DNA of 64,000 nucleotides from positions 229,366-293,365 of the forward strand of contig NZ_KB849653.1 in NCBI RefSeq assembly GCF_000368765.1, written 5' to 3'. This document shows, in pieces, positions 56,525 through 64,000 of this stretch. Origin of the DNA: Acinetobacter junii CIP 64.5. Its GTDB lineage: Bacteria > Pseudomonadota > Gammaproteobacteria > Pseudomonadales > Moraxellaceae. The position numbers and the translations under genes were made by a program. Every line of letters starts with the position of its first letter. The first letter of the stretch is position 1. A model generated the notes under the pieces. That model ran no database searches and had not been told where the DNA came from. It was given only the letters and a program-made list of their open reading frames with translations.

Positions 56525-56550
56525 AGAGCATGTTGATACATGCTCTTTTT
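56525..56550 (+). terminator. Terminator of the HdeD-like gene
   Basis: AGAGCATGT and ACATGCTCT flank TGAT and are followed by TTTTT. Confidence 0.85.
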
Positions 56551-56622
56551 GTTTTATAGTTGAAAACCGCGATGCAGTTTTAGTCTGCTAAAATAGCCTT
56601 TCATTTCTGATTGACCAATTTT

Positions 56623-58602
56623 ATGACGCTCGCCAAGCTAATTGATGAACTCAACCCTCAACAAAAACAAGCAGCCACTACGGTTGCGCATAACTGTTTA
56701 GTTTTAGCAGGGGCAGGTTGTGGAAAAACCAAAACGATTGTAGCTAGAGCAGCATATTTAATTGATCAAGGTTTACCTGCACAGCAGATCCAAATTCTAA
56801 CGTTTACCCGGCGAGCTGCCAGTGAAATTGTTACGCGAGTCGAACAACACATGGGGGCACAATCCAAAGGTTTACGTGCCTCAACATTTCATACCTTTTG
56901 TATGTATCTTTTGCGCCGTAATCCACGCGCTTTTGGTTTGACACAATTCAGTATGATTGATCGAGATGATCAATTGCTGATGTTCCGCTTATTGCGTGGT
57001 AAGGATAAAGGTAATGTGTTGCCAAAAGCTGCTGAATTATGTGATTTATATTCTTATGCACGGAACACGAAAACCAAATTATCTGATGCTTTATTCAAGC
57101 AATTACCGCAAGCTGTAGAGTATAAGTCGCAAATCGCCGAATTGATGAAAGCCTATGAGCAACGCAAGCAAGAGCGTAATTTCCTCGATTATGACGACAT
57201 TCTTTCGATTGTGGCGGTGCATTTACAAAACTCACCTGAGTTAGTGAAGTGGGTGACGGGTTTCTGTTCAGCATTGTTAGTCGATGAAATGCAGGATACT
57301 AATCCACTGCAATGGGCTTTATTGCAGCCTTTGGTGGGTAAGGTGAAATTATTCTGTGTTGGGGATGATGCTCAATCTATTTATGGTTTTCGTGGTGCAG
57401 ATTTTGAAAATATTCATCACTTTAAAGAGCGTGTACCCGATGCTGAAGTGTTGACTTTAGAAATGAATTATCGCTCTACCCAAGGTATTTTAGATTTATC
57501 CAATTGGTTACTTGAGCAAAGCCAAATTGGTTATGACAAGCATTTACAAGCCTATCGAGGAAAGGGTTTAAAACCACAATTGCATATCCTGAGTAATGAG
57601 TTTGAAGAAGCCAATTGGATTGTTCAAGATCTAAATCAACGGCATTCGCAGGGTGCTGCTTGGGCAGAGCATATGATTCTATTACGTTCAGGTTTTAGCG
57701 GGCGGTATTTGGAAGGGGCTTTGATTGCGGCGAATATTCCTTATCGATTTATTGGTGGCGTAAAGTTGCTTGAATCCGCTCATGTCAAAGATGTTTTAAG
57801 TTTGCTTCGCGTCAGTGTCAATCCACAGGATGATTTAGCTTGGATGCGCTTTTTGACGCTTTGGGATGGTGTAGGTGATGTTGGAGCAAGTAAATTAGCG
57901 CAAGAGCTCATTCAGTTGCCTGATATCGAAGCACGTTGTCAACGATTAGAACGACATGGCAAAGTGCCACAACAAGCGATTTTGATCTTAATGCAATTAG
58001 ATGTATTACAGCAGCATGTGGAAGCTTGTATCGGCTTAGCTTTGGATGCTTTAAATGAGCAATTAGAAAATAACTACAAAACCAAAGATTGGTCACGCAG
58101 AGTCAAAGATTTTGATTTGGTGAAACAATTAGCACGTAAGCATCATTCACTTGGTGAATTTTTAGAAGAATATGTACTTGACCCAATTTCGATATCAGAA
58201 ATTGACAAGACACCCGATCAAGACTTAGTGACTTTGATTACGATTCACTCTGCAAAAGGTGCTGAACAAAAAGTCTGTTATGTTCCACATGTATCTCCCA
58301 ATCAATATCCACATGCACGGGCGCAGGGTGATTTTGACGATGTCGAAGAGGAGAGGCGTGTTTTGTATGTCGCATTGACGCGTGCAGAAAATGAGTTGAT
58401 TTTAACCAAACAAAATTTAAATTTATGGTCACAAGATCAATATGATGAACTGGGTAGAAAAATAGAAAGCTACTTTCTAAATGATTTACCTCAACATTTA
58501 GTGGACATTCAAATTCATCGTGACATTCCTCGTGCATATGGGCAAACGAATCGTGCTCGCTCAAGCACAATCAATTTAGGTTTTGGCATAGATTTCGATT
58601 AA
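56623..58602 (+). CDS. UvrD/Rep-family ATP-dependent DNA helicase
   Basis: This 659-residue SF1A helicase has Walker A GAGCGKTKT, motif II DEMQDTNPLQ, motif III GDDAQSIYGFRGAD, motif IV MNYRSTQ and motif V/VI TIHSAKGAEQKVCYVPHV and ALTRAENEL. The layout is that of UvrD/PcrA/Rep, although the chain is shorter than UvrD (about 720). A TTG start at 56611 would add four residues; ATG is chosen. The RRM gene follows 58 bases later. This could be a repair-linked helicase distinct from uvrD itself. Confidence 0.9.
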   Translation: MTLAKLIDELNPQQKQAATTVAHNCLVLAGAGCGKTKTIVARAAYLIDQGLPAQQIQILTFTRRAASEIVTRVEQHMGAQSKGLRASTFHTFCMYLLRRNPRAFGLTQFSMIDRDDQLLMFRLLRGKDKGNVLPKAAELCDLYSYARNTKTKLSDALFKQLPQAVEYKSQIAELMKAYEQRKQERNFLDYDDILSIVAVHLQNSPELVKWVTGFCSALLVDEMQDTNPLQWALLQPLVGKVKLFCVGDDAQSIYGFRGADFENIHHFKERVPDAEVLTLEMNYRSTQGILDLSNWLLEQSQIGYDKHLQAYRGKGLKPQLHILSNEFEEANWIVQDLNQRHSQGAAWAEHMILLRSGFSGRYLEGALIAANIPYRFIGGVKLLESAHVKDVLSLLRVSVNPQDDLAWMRFLTLWDGVGDVGASKLAQELIQLPDIEARCQRLERHGKVPQQAILILMQLDVLQQHVEACIGLALDALNEQLENNYKTKDWSRRVKDFDLVKQLARKHHSLGEFLEEYVLDPISISEIDKTPDQDLVTLITIHSAKGAEQKVCYVPHVSPNQYPHARAQGDFDDVEEERRVLYVALTRAENELILTKQNLNLWSQDQYDELGRKIESYFLNDLPQHLVDIQIHRDIPRAYGQTNRARSSTINLGFGIDFD

Positions 58603-58660
58603 ACTAGAGTGATTCATTTCTTTTGATTCACTTCATGGTGAATCATCTCTAGGTTTTAAC

Positions 58661-58906
58661 ATGAAAATTTTAGTTCGCAATTTAGATCGTTTGGTGACAG
58701 ACTCAGAAATCCTCGACTTATTCAAAGCTTATGGCAAAGTCGATTCTTGTGTTGTAGTCAAAGATGCTGAGACTGGTAAATCCAAAGGTTTTGGTTTTGT
58801 TGAAATGCCAAATCCACGCGAAGCGATTAAAGCCGTGAAAGGGCTAAATACATTAAAACTCAAAGGTCTTGGGATTCGTGTAAAAATAGCTGAAGATAAA
58901 GCTTAA
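58661..58906 (+). CDS. RRM-domain RNA-binding protein
   Basis: This 81-residue protein is a single RRM with RNP2 ILVRNL (3-8) and RNP1 KGFGFVEM (42-49). The small Gly-rich-free bacterial RRM proteins bind single-stranded RNA and may act in cold or stress response. A hairpin GATTCAC/GTGAATC (58625-58644) lies in its leader. The stop TAA 58904 is in the same frame as the following ASCH domain, which lacks its own clear start. Confidence 0.92.
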   Translation: MKILVRNLDRLVTDSEILDLFKAYGKVDSCVVVKDAETGKSKGFGFVEMPNPREAIKAVKGLNTLKLKGLGIRVKIAEDKA

Positions 58907-58909
58907 TCC

Positions 58910-59260
58910 ATAATCTTAAAGCAATATCAAGTTTTATCGATTGTTGCTCTAAATGCCGAGCGAATTGTACAAGGCATAAAGACCTTAGAGGTTTGCTCGT
59001 GGCAACCTGAGAAATTACCGCTTAAAGATTTAGTGATTGTTGAGAATACGCACTTTTTGAATAATCATGGCGATGAAGAGATGTGCAAAGTAGTGGCTTT
59101 GATCGATATCGAGTCAGTACATCCTTGGTTGGCTCAAGAAATTGATGCAGCTTGTGCTACTGATTGGGCGGATGGATATTTCGCTTGGGTTATTTCAAAT
59201 GTACGTCCTTTAAAGCAACCAATTGAAGCAATTGCGAAACGAAAACTTTATCGTCTTTAA
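58910..59260 (+). CDS. ASCH-domain protein with non-standard or lost start
   Basis: The frame from 58907 reads ...KQYQVLSIVALNAERIVQG, TLEVCSWQPEKLPLKDLVIVEN and ESVHPWLAQEIDAACATDWADGYFAWVISNVRPL, the ASCH (RNA-binding/TP-related) fold. ATA at 58910 occupies the place where an ATG would be expected (the N-terminus would read 'xILKQYQ'). The first standard start codon is GTG 59033, which would remove the first third of the domain. The gene may use a rare start, depend on readthrough of the RRM stop, or be decaying. Confidence 0.6.
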   Translation: MILKQYQVLSIVALNAERIVQGIKTLEVCSWQPEKLPLKDLVIVENTHFLNNHGDEEMCKVVALIDIESVHPWLAQEIDAACATDWADGYFAWVISNVRPLKQPIEAIAKRKLYRL

Positions 59261-59341
59261 TTGAATCTATAAGTGCTATTTTTTTCATCTCCAATACGCT
59301 TTACAATCAGTTTTCGTTTTAAATGAAAATAGGGATTTATT

Positions 59342-59845
59342 ATGTCTCGTGTTGCTCGCTATCATGCCGATCGTACCAATCAAAAACTCTATTTTGCTCG
59401 TCTCGCATGTCAACAAGCGGAGCAAACTGACAATATCCAACAAGCACAGGCACATCGCGAAGCAGCAGTTTTTCATTTGCATGGTGCAATTTTGGCTTTT
59501 CTTCAAGAGTTGGTTCGCTATTATCGTCTCAATGATATGCAACCAACATTTAAATCAATTGAAGAACACATGGCTGATAAAGGTCAAGTTTCTCCAGAGG
59601 TTGCTGTATTGCAGCAATTGGCCAAAGATGGGTTCATTGCTGAGTTAAAACGTGCTTATCGCATGTGCCAATACGCGCCTGAACCAACTTCTCCTGAGCC
59701 AGAAAGTGAAACATCTTCAAACCTGATTATTAAAGTCACTCAAAGTCCTCAAGCGTGGTTGCCAGATTCAAAGATTCTCCGAGAATGGCATCGTGAATTG
59801 AGTCATTTGATCGATGGTTTTCGTAATGAAATGGTTGAATTCTAA
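59342..59845 (+). CDS. DUF6586-like conserved protein
   Basis: This 167-residue protein has an N-terminal part with YHADRTNQKLYFARLACQQAEQTDNIQQAQAHREAAVFHLHGAILAFLQELVRYY that is helical and His-rich. The C-terminal part ends DSKILREWHRELSHLIDGFRNEMVEF. Similar genes occur near topA in Pseudomonas and Acinetobacter (DUF6586 family by memory). Soluble; no catalytic motif. Function unknown. Confidence 0.7.
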   Translation: MSRVARYHADRTNQKLYFARLACQQAEQTDNIQQAQAHREAAVFHLHGAILAFLQELVRYYRLNDMQPTFKSIEEHMADKGQVSPEVAVLQQLAKDGFIAELKRAYRMCQYAPEPTSPEPESETSSNLIIKVTQSPQAWLPDSKILREWHRELSHLIDGFRNEMVEF

Positions 59846-59961
59846 CTCCAGCAAGATCGTTACTGACTTGAAATCTAATCAAGCCGTACCTATATAAGTA
59901 AGACGTGAGATTGTAAAGTGCAAGGGTGCTTTGCCACCATGTTGAATCATGGAGAAAATAG

Positions 59962-60240
59962 ATGTCTATGCAACAGTTAAAAGAATTATTTGGTAGTCAG
60001 GAAGCGATTCTTGAATTGGTTCAACTCGAAGGTGGTGAACTTGCTTTACGTAATGCGGGTTCAGAAAATGAACCTCTTGTAAAAATTCAGTTCAGTGAAG
60101 AAGTGAAAGCGATCTTAGGTGATCAAACACCTCTCGTCGCACAACATATGATTCAAGCAGCTCTATTTGGTTTATTAGAGAAACAAATGAATCAGTGGCA
60201 AGCCGAAGTCGTTGATGAAAAACCTAAACATTTAAGCTAA
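59962..60240 (+). CDS. Small conserved protein of unknown function
   Basis: This 92-residue acidic protein (MSMQQLKELFGSQEAILELVQLEGGELALRNAGS...) has no recognised domain. It has a clear GGAGAAAATAG upstream and a terminator downstream, and its codon use is like its neighbours, so it is likely real. Function unknown. Confidence 0.7.
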   Translation: MSMQQLKELFGSQEAILELVQLEGGELALRNAGSENEPLVKIQFSEEVKAILGDQTPLVAQHMIQAALFGLLEKQMNQWQAEVVDEKPKHLS

Positions 60241-60244
60241 TAAT

Positions 60245-60273
60245 AAAAAAGCGTACCTTGAGTACGCTTTTTT
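60245..60273. terminator. Bidirectional terminator before the antiporter gene
   Basis: AAAAAAGCGTAC and GTACGCTTTTTT flank CTTGA. It serves the small gene and the convergent antiporter gene. Confidence 0.92.
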
Positions 60274-60287
60274 ATATGACCAAACAA

Positions 60288-62003
60288 TCAATGAGCGTTT
60301 GGTTGATGTGCAAGCTCGATTTGATTCAAAATATGATGGCTCATATTCTTTGCCATTTCTTCTTTTGCGTAGAATACCTCACCAATATTTTCCTCGCGGA
60401 TAACAGCGGCTTCTTCCTTACTCTCAGCACAGATTAATACCTGTATCTCAGGATTTAGCTGTTTTGAGATATCGACAATTCGATGAATGTCGAGGATATC
60501 CATGGGTGAAATCACCAATAAACGTGCATGTTGAATATGCGCTTGGATCAATACATTTGGTTCAGTGGCTTCACCACTCACGGCTGCAATACCACTAGCA
60601 CGTAACTTCTCAACAATCTCACGATTTTCTTCAGCAATAACGACTTTGATGTTCTGCTCAATCAGATTTTCACTGATACGACGTCCAACACCTCCATAGC
60701 CAATAATCACCACCTGATCACGAAGATAGGATTGATCAACTTCGTCAGGTAACATTGCTAATGGGTCACCACTACGCTCTAGTAGACGGGCTAAATGTGA
60801 GCGCTCACGAATCCAACGCTGCGCAGGTTCAATTGCAGAAAACACAAAAGAATTAAGTGTAATTGAAAATAATGCACCTGCAAGAATTAGATTTTGCGCC
60901 TCAGGTGTGAGTAATCCTAGAGCTAAACCTAGCGTCGCTAAAATGAAAGAGAATTCTCCGATTTGTGCCAAACTTGCACCGACAGTTAATGCAGTATTGA
61001 TTGGATAACGGAAGAATAAAACCAATGCCATGGCAGCTAATGTTTTACCGACCATGATGATTGCGACGACAGCTAAGATATGGAGTGGTTCTTCGACCAA
61101 TATTCTTGGATCAAAGAGCATTCCAACGGAAACAAAAAATAGAATCGAAAAGATTTCACGTAGCGGAAGGGTTTCTTCTTCAGCACGATGGCTAAAGTCA
61201 GACTCTTTAACCACCATTCCCGCAAAGAACGCACCGAGTGCCATAGAAACGCCAAATACAGCATAAGAGCCATATGCAATTGAGACTGCTGCAGCAACTA
61301 CAGTAAGCGTAAATAACTCACGAGAACCCAAACGAGCGACAAACTGCATGATCATCGGAACAAGTCGTTTGCCGATGATCAACATAAATGCAATAAAGCC
61401 TGTGACTTTTAGTAAAGTAATACCAATCGTGACCCAAATACTTTGAGATGGATCTGTGTTGGGTAATGCATTCCCGCCCAGTAAAACCGCAGTTGCAGGT
61501 AACAATACTAAAGCCAAGACCATGACAAGGTCTTCAACCAATAGCCAACCGACAGCAATTTTTCCATTAACAGAATCAAGTAAACCACGATCCCCTAGGG
61601 CTTTTAATAATACAACCGTACTGGCACAGGAAAGACTTAAACCAAAAATGAGTGCTGAGCCAAAACCCCAGCCCCAGAGCATTGAAACTCCCATACCTAA
61701 GAGGGTAGCGACAGCGATTTGAAGAATAGCCCCAGGTAAAGCAATACGACGGACTTGTAATAGATCGTTAAGGGAGAAGTGCATTCCTACACCAAACATC
61801 AAAAACATCACACCTAGCTCTGCAAGTTGGTTGGCTAGATGAATGTCACCGACGATACCTGGTGTATTTGGGCTAATGATAATGCCCGCAATTAAATAAC
61901 CGATCAAAGGAGGTAGGCGTAAACGTGCTGCGATATAGCCAAAAATAAGAGCCATACCAAAGCCAACAGCAAGTAATATAATTAAATCAACATCATGTGG
62001 CAT
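60288..62003 (-). CDS. CPA2 cation:proton antiporter (YbaL/KefB-like)
   Basis: This 571-residue protein has about 12 membrane helices (1-385) of the CPA2 type. The ion-translocation motif is near GWLLVEDLVMVLALVLLP, and TSTVVLLKAL-like CASTVVLLKALGDRGLL is also present. A cytosolic TrkA-N (RCK) domain (about 415-540) has a Rossmann VVIIGYGGVGRRISENLIEQNIKVVIAEENREIVEKL. It resembles YbaL/RosB more than KefB because it lacks the KefB quinone-reductase partner. Likely exports K+ or Na+ against protons. Monocistronic. Confidence 0.88.
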   Translation of the reverse strand: MPHDVDLIILLAVGFGMALIFGYIAARLRLPPLIGYLIAGIIISPNTPGIVGDIHLANQLAELGVMFLMFGVGMHFSLNDLLQVRRIALPGAILQIAVATLLGMGVSMLWGWGFGSALIFGLSLSCASTVVLLKALGDRGLLDSVNGKIAVGWLLVEDLVMVLALVLLPATAVLLGGNALPNTDPSQSIWVTIGITLLKVTGFIAFMLIIGKRLVPMIMQFVARLGSRELFTLTVVAAAVSIAYGSYAVFGVSMALGAFFAGMVVKESDFSHRAEEETLPLREIFSILFFVSVGMLFDPRILVEEPLHILAVVAIIMVGKTLAAMALVLFFRYPINTALTVGASLAQIGEFSFILATLGLALGLLTPEAQNLILAGALFSITLNSFVFSAIEPAQRWIRERSHLARLLERSGDPLAMLPDEVDQSYLRDQVVIIGYGGVGRRISENLIEQNIKVVIAEENREIVEKLRASGIAAVSGEATEPNVLIQAHIQHARLLVISPMDILDIHRIVDISKQLNPEIQVLICAESKEEAAVIREENIGEVFYAKEEMAKNMSHHILNQIELAHQPNAH

Positions 62004-62221
62004 CGAAGCTCCTTAATCGTTGCGGTTAAGGTCAAAATAAAATAAGCATAAAAAATGCCAAAGCAAGTAGCTTAAAATTTTAGCAATTAAAATCGAATTT
62101 GTTGATGATAATTTTTTTATTTATCAAAAAAAATCATGTAAATTGCTGTAACATTTTCTAAAGCCTAGCGCATTTATACAGTGAGAGAAAGAAATCTTAA
62201 AAGATAGGAAATTTAAAGTAA
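62004..62221. other. Intergenic region upstream of the antiporter
   Basis: About 220 bases of AT-rich DNA between the antiporter start and the rpmG terminator. No gene or clear operator was recognised; it must carry the antiporter promoter on the minus strand. Confidence 0.5.
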
Positions 62222-62253
62222 AAAAAACGACTTCATGAGAAGTCGTTTTTTTT
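62222..62253 (-). terminator. Terminator of rpmBG
   Basis: AAAAAACGACTT and AAGTCGTTTTTT flank CATGAG. T-runs on both strands; it lies 13 bases past the rpmG stop. Confidence 0.9.
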
Positions 62254-62265
62254 AAAGAACTAAAA

Positions 62266-62421
62266 TTATTTAATTTTAGCTTCTTTGAAAATTACGTGTT
62301 GACGGATTTTTGGATCAAATTTTTTGATTTCCATTTTTTCCGGCATAGTACGTTTGTTTTTAGTAGTGGTATAGAAATAACCTGTACCAGCTGTAGAAAC
62401 GAGGCGAATCTTATCACGCAT
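62266..62421 (-). CDS. rpmG: 50S ribosomal protein L33
   Basis: This 51-residue protein reads [51 protein letters not shown], with no cysteine (the zinc-independent form used in gammaproteobacteria). It follows rpmB by 12 bases and is transcribed with it, the normal L28-L33 pair. Confidence 0.96.
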   Translation of the reverse strand: MRDKIRLVSTAGTGYFYTTTKNKRTMPEKMEIKKFDPKIRQHVIFKEAKIK

Positions 62422-62433
62422 TGTTCAGACTCC

Positions 62434-62670
62434 TTAGATCTTTTGACCTTGAGCACGGAGATCAGCAACAACTTTCTCGATACCCAATTTATCAATAATA
62501 CGCATACCTTTAGTGGTTAAACGAAGACGTACAAAACGCTTTTCGCTTTCTAACCAAAAACGGTGGTGGTGCAGGTTCGGCTCGAACCGGCGTTTGGTTT
62601 TGTTGTTTGCGTGCGATACGTTGTTACCAACGATAGGACGCTTGCCGGTAACTTGGCAAACCTTAGACAT
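62434..62670 (-). CDS. rpmB: 50S ribosomal protein L28
   Basis: This 78-residue protein starts [78 protein letters not shown]. The [10 protein letters not shown] start is universal; the upstream in-frame Met is not used. Pairs with rpmG. Confidence 0.97.
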   Translation of the reverse strand: MSKVCQVTGKRPIVGNNVSHANNKTKRRFEPNLHHHRFWLESEKRFVRLRLTTKGMRIIDKLGIEKVVADLRAQGQKI

Positions 62671-62801
62671 GGTGAACTCCATTGCTAGTTTATACAGCAC
62701 CGTTTCGTGCAACTAGCCATTCAAGTAAACGGATGAAATCATTCAAGGGGCGTTTTATACCAAAAATACGATTAAAAGACAAGCGAATTTGGTAAAAACA
62801 G

Positions 62802-62829
62802 GGCATGATCTAGTGTGATAGATCATGCC
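62802..62829 (-). terminator. Terminator of the aldehyde dehydrogenase gene
   Basis: GGCATGATCTA and TAGATCATGCC flank GTGTGA. On the minus strand TGTTTTTACC follows. It lies ten bases past the gene's stop. Confidence 0.75.
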
Positions 62830-62838
62830 TTGATCAGC

Positions 62839-64000
62839 TTAGCGGAATAGTGTTTTTAAAAGCACTTTATGCATCGCTTTATTATACGGTGGAAGGATGA
62901 ACTTCAAGCTATAAAGTTTAGGGCTTACAGGATTCGACATGACTGAACGTTCATGAGAGAAGCTAAAGAAACCTTCTTTACCATGATATTTGCCCATACC
63001 TGATGCACCAACGCCACCAAATGGAAGATCATCCTGTGCAACGTGGGTCAGTGTTTGGTTAATACCAAAATGCCCAGAGTGCGTGCGACTTGCTACGTAT
63101 TCAGCACGAGCACTATCAATATCAAAATAATAGAATGCCAATGGACGTGGATGGTTATTGATGAACTGAATCGCATCTTCAATATGTTCATATTCTAGAA
63201 CAGGTAAGATTGGACCGAAGATTTCATTCTTCATGATTTGCATTTCAGTTGTTACACCAGTAACCAATGTTGGAGCAATCTTGCGAACGTCAGTTAAAGA
63301 TTCATTTTTCGTATTCAACTCAACAATTGTTGCGCCTTGGTCACGTGCATCTTCTAAGTAGCTTTGCAGACGATTGTACTGCTTGTCATTGATAATAGAG
63401 GTGTAATCTTTATTATCACGAAGGTTTGGGTACATTGTATTTACAAAGTCGTTATAGTGCTTTGTAAAGTCTTCAGTCTTGCCCTTAGGTAAGAATATAT
63501 AGTCTGGAGCAACACAAGTTTGACCCGCATTCCAAAGTTTACCAACAGCGATACGTTGAGCTACATCACGAATGTTCATTGCTGAATGAACAAGAGCCGG
63601 TGATTTACCGCCAAGTTCCAATATCACAGGAACTAGATTTTCAGCTGCAGCCGCCATCACTGTTTTACCAACAGACGTAGAACCTGTGAAAATCATTTTA
63701 TCAAATGGTAGATGGCTGAAAGCATCAGAAATAACACCGCCACCATTTACAACAGCAACCAACTCTTGTGGAAATGCCTCTGCTAAAGCATTTTCAAGAA
63801 CATAACCAAAGTTTGATGATGCACTTGAGATTTTGATCATGGCATGGTTACCCGCTGCCAATGCACAAATCAAAGGACCAACTGAAAGCAATAATGGGTA
63901 GTTCCATGGCGCAATAACACCGATCACGCCCAATGGTTGATATTCTACCCAACCTTTTGCTGGTTGGTGTAACATGCTGATATGACGCTTAGATGGTTTC
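62839..64000 (-). CDS. Coniferyl-aldehyde-type aldehyde dehydrogenase (N-terminus beyond window)
   Basis: At least 387 residues are visible; the frame is open to the right edge, so the start lies outside. Motifs include PWNYPLLLSVGPLICALAAGN, FTGSTSVGKTVM, the catalytic Glu in LELGGKSPALVH and Cys in AGQTCVAPDYIFLP, and EIFGPILPVLEY. The AGQTCVAPDY form and the C-terminal 'VSPKLYSLKFILPPYNK' point to the coniferyl-aldehyde/long-chain aldehyde dehydrogenase group (CalB-like). It likely oxidises aromatic or aliphatic aldehydes with NAD(P)+. Ends at a clear terminator. Confidence 0.88.
   Translation of the reverse strand, partial: KPSKRHISMLHQPAKGWVEYQPLGVIGVIAPWNYPLLLSVGPLICALAAGNHAMIKISSASSNFGYVLENALAEAFPQELVAVVNGGGVISDAFSHLPFDKMIFTGSTSVGKTVMAAAAENLVPVILELGGKSPALVHSAMNIRDVAQRIAVGKLWNAGQTCVAPDYIFLPKGKTEDFTKHYNDFVNTMYPNLRDNKDYTSIINDKQYNRLQSYLEDARDQGATIVELNTKNESLTDVRKIAPTLVTGVTTEMQIMKNEIFGPILPVLEYEHIEDAIQFINNHPRPLAFYYFDIDSARAEYVASRTHSGHFGINQTLTHVAQDDLPFGGVGASGMGKYHGKEGFFSFSHERSVMSNPVSPKLYSLKFILPPYNKAMHKVLLKTLFR

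Noticed and set aside
59846..59961. Small RNA upstream of the 92-residue gene
   Set aside because: Two short hairpins occur but no terminator; it is better explained as the gene's leader.
1..64000. CRISPR array
   Set aside because: No set of regularly spaced direct repeats with unique spacers was found; the only repetitive stretches are low-complexity coding regions in rne and the FimV-like genes.
1..64000. Prophage, integron or plasmid origin
   Set aside because: No integrase, phage structural, repA or attC-like sequence was seen; the gene content is core chromosome except for IS elements.

Overview
The window is a stretch of chromosome from a Moraxellaceae bacterium, almost certainly Acinetobacter. 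The evidence is the low GC content, the very close match of the MATE pump to AbeM, the separate FimV N- and C-terminal genes, the leuC-leuD-lipoprotein-leuB and asd-fimV-truA orders, and the rppH-ptsP pair. Most of it is core genome. Mobile DNA is limited to the end of an IS4-type transposase at the left edge and one IS5-type element near 19.8-20.6 kb, whose transposase gene carries a frameshift.

Layout. 0-9 kb: IS4 remnant, HopJ-family gene, a DUF2071-like gene, a fluoride riboswitch driving crcB and a DUF190 gene, zinc-independent ribosomal protein L31B behind a Zur box, an AarF/UbiB-like kinase, abeM, a DMT exporter, hemW and a DUF4382 lipoprotein. 9-18.7 kb: tRNA-Lys, a long-chain acyl-CoA synthetase, rne with a long structured leader, divergent rluC with an overlapping HAD phosphatase, a WYL-type regulator behind a perfect 26-bp palindrome, and a GST. 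18.7-27.8 kb: LysR regulator, IS5 element, NAPE-PLD-like hydrolase, catalase, ptsP, rppH and a divergent HAD phosphatase. 27.8-32.4 kb: poorly characterised genes (small membrane protein, DUF2252, Spo0M-like, a protein with a Cys/Ser tail), a LysR regulator and a DUF2061 gene behind a probable Fur box. 32.6-37.9 kb: leuCD, a lipoprotein gene, leuB, a lipoprotein, an LprI-like protein and infA. 38-45 kb: AraC regulator, then truA, an asparaginase, FimV C-terminal and N-terminal genes and asd on the minus strand. 45-50 kb: an endonuclease/phosphatase-family protein, a probable CsrA-sequestering small RNA, an LpxL/LpxM acyltransferase, a GXWXG/DUF4334 protein and uup. 50-60 kb: slyX, a NYN/PIN-like protein, topA with its upstream partner, a zincin-like protein, an HdeD-like protein, a UvrD/Rep helicase, an RRM protein, an ASCH gene without an obvious start, and two conserved small genes. 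60-64 kb: YbaL/KefB-type antiporter, rpmG, rpmB and a truncated aldehyde dehydrogenase.

The most notable signal is not a protein. Between 46.34 and 46.59 kb there is a near-perfect GacA-type upstream site (TGTAAG-N6-CGTACA). It is followed by about 165 nt containing eight GGA motifs, four of them in apical hairpin loops, one being the loop of a Rho-independent terminator. This is the architecture of CsrB/RsmY/RsmZ RNAs that titrate CsrA/RsmA, so the locus is proposed as the Gac-Csr regulatory RNA of this lineage.

Other regulatory elements read from sequence are the fluoride riboswitch with a second, Shine-Dalgarno-masking hairpin and a possible leader peptide, the Zur and Fur boxes, the rne leader, and many intrinsic terminators that mark transcript ends.
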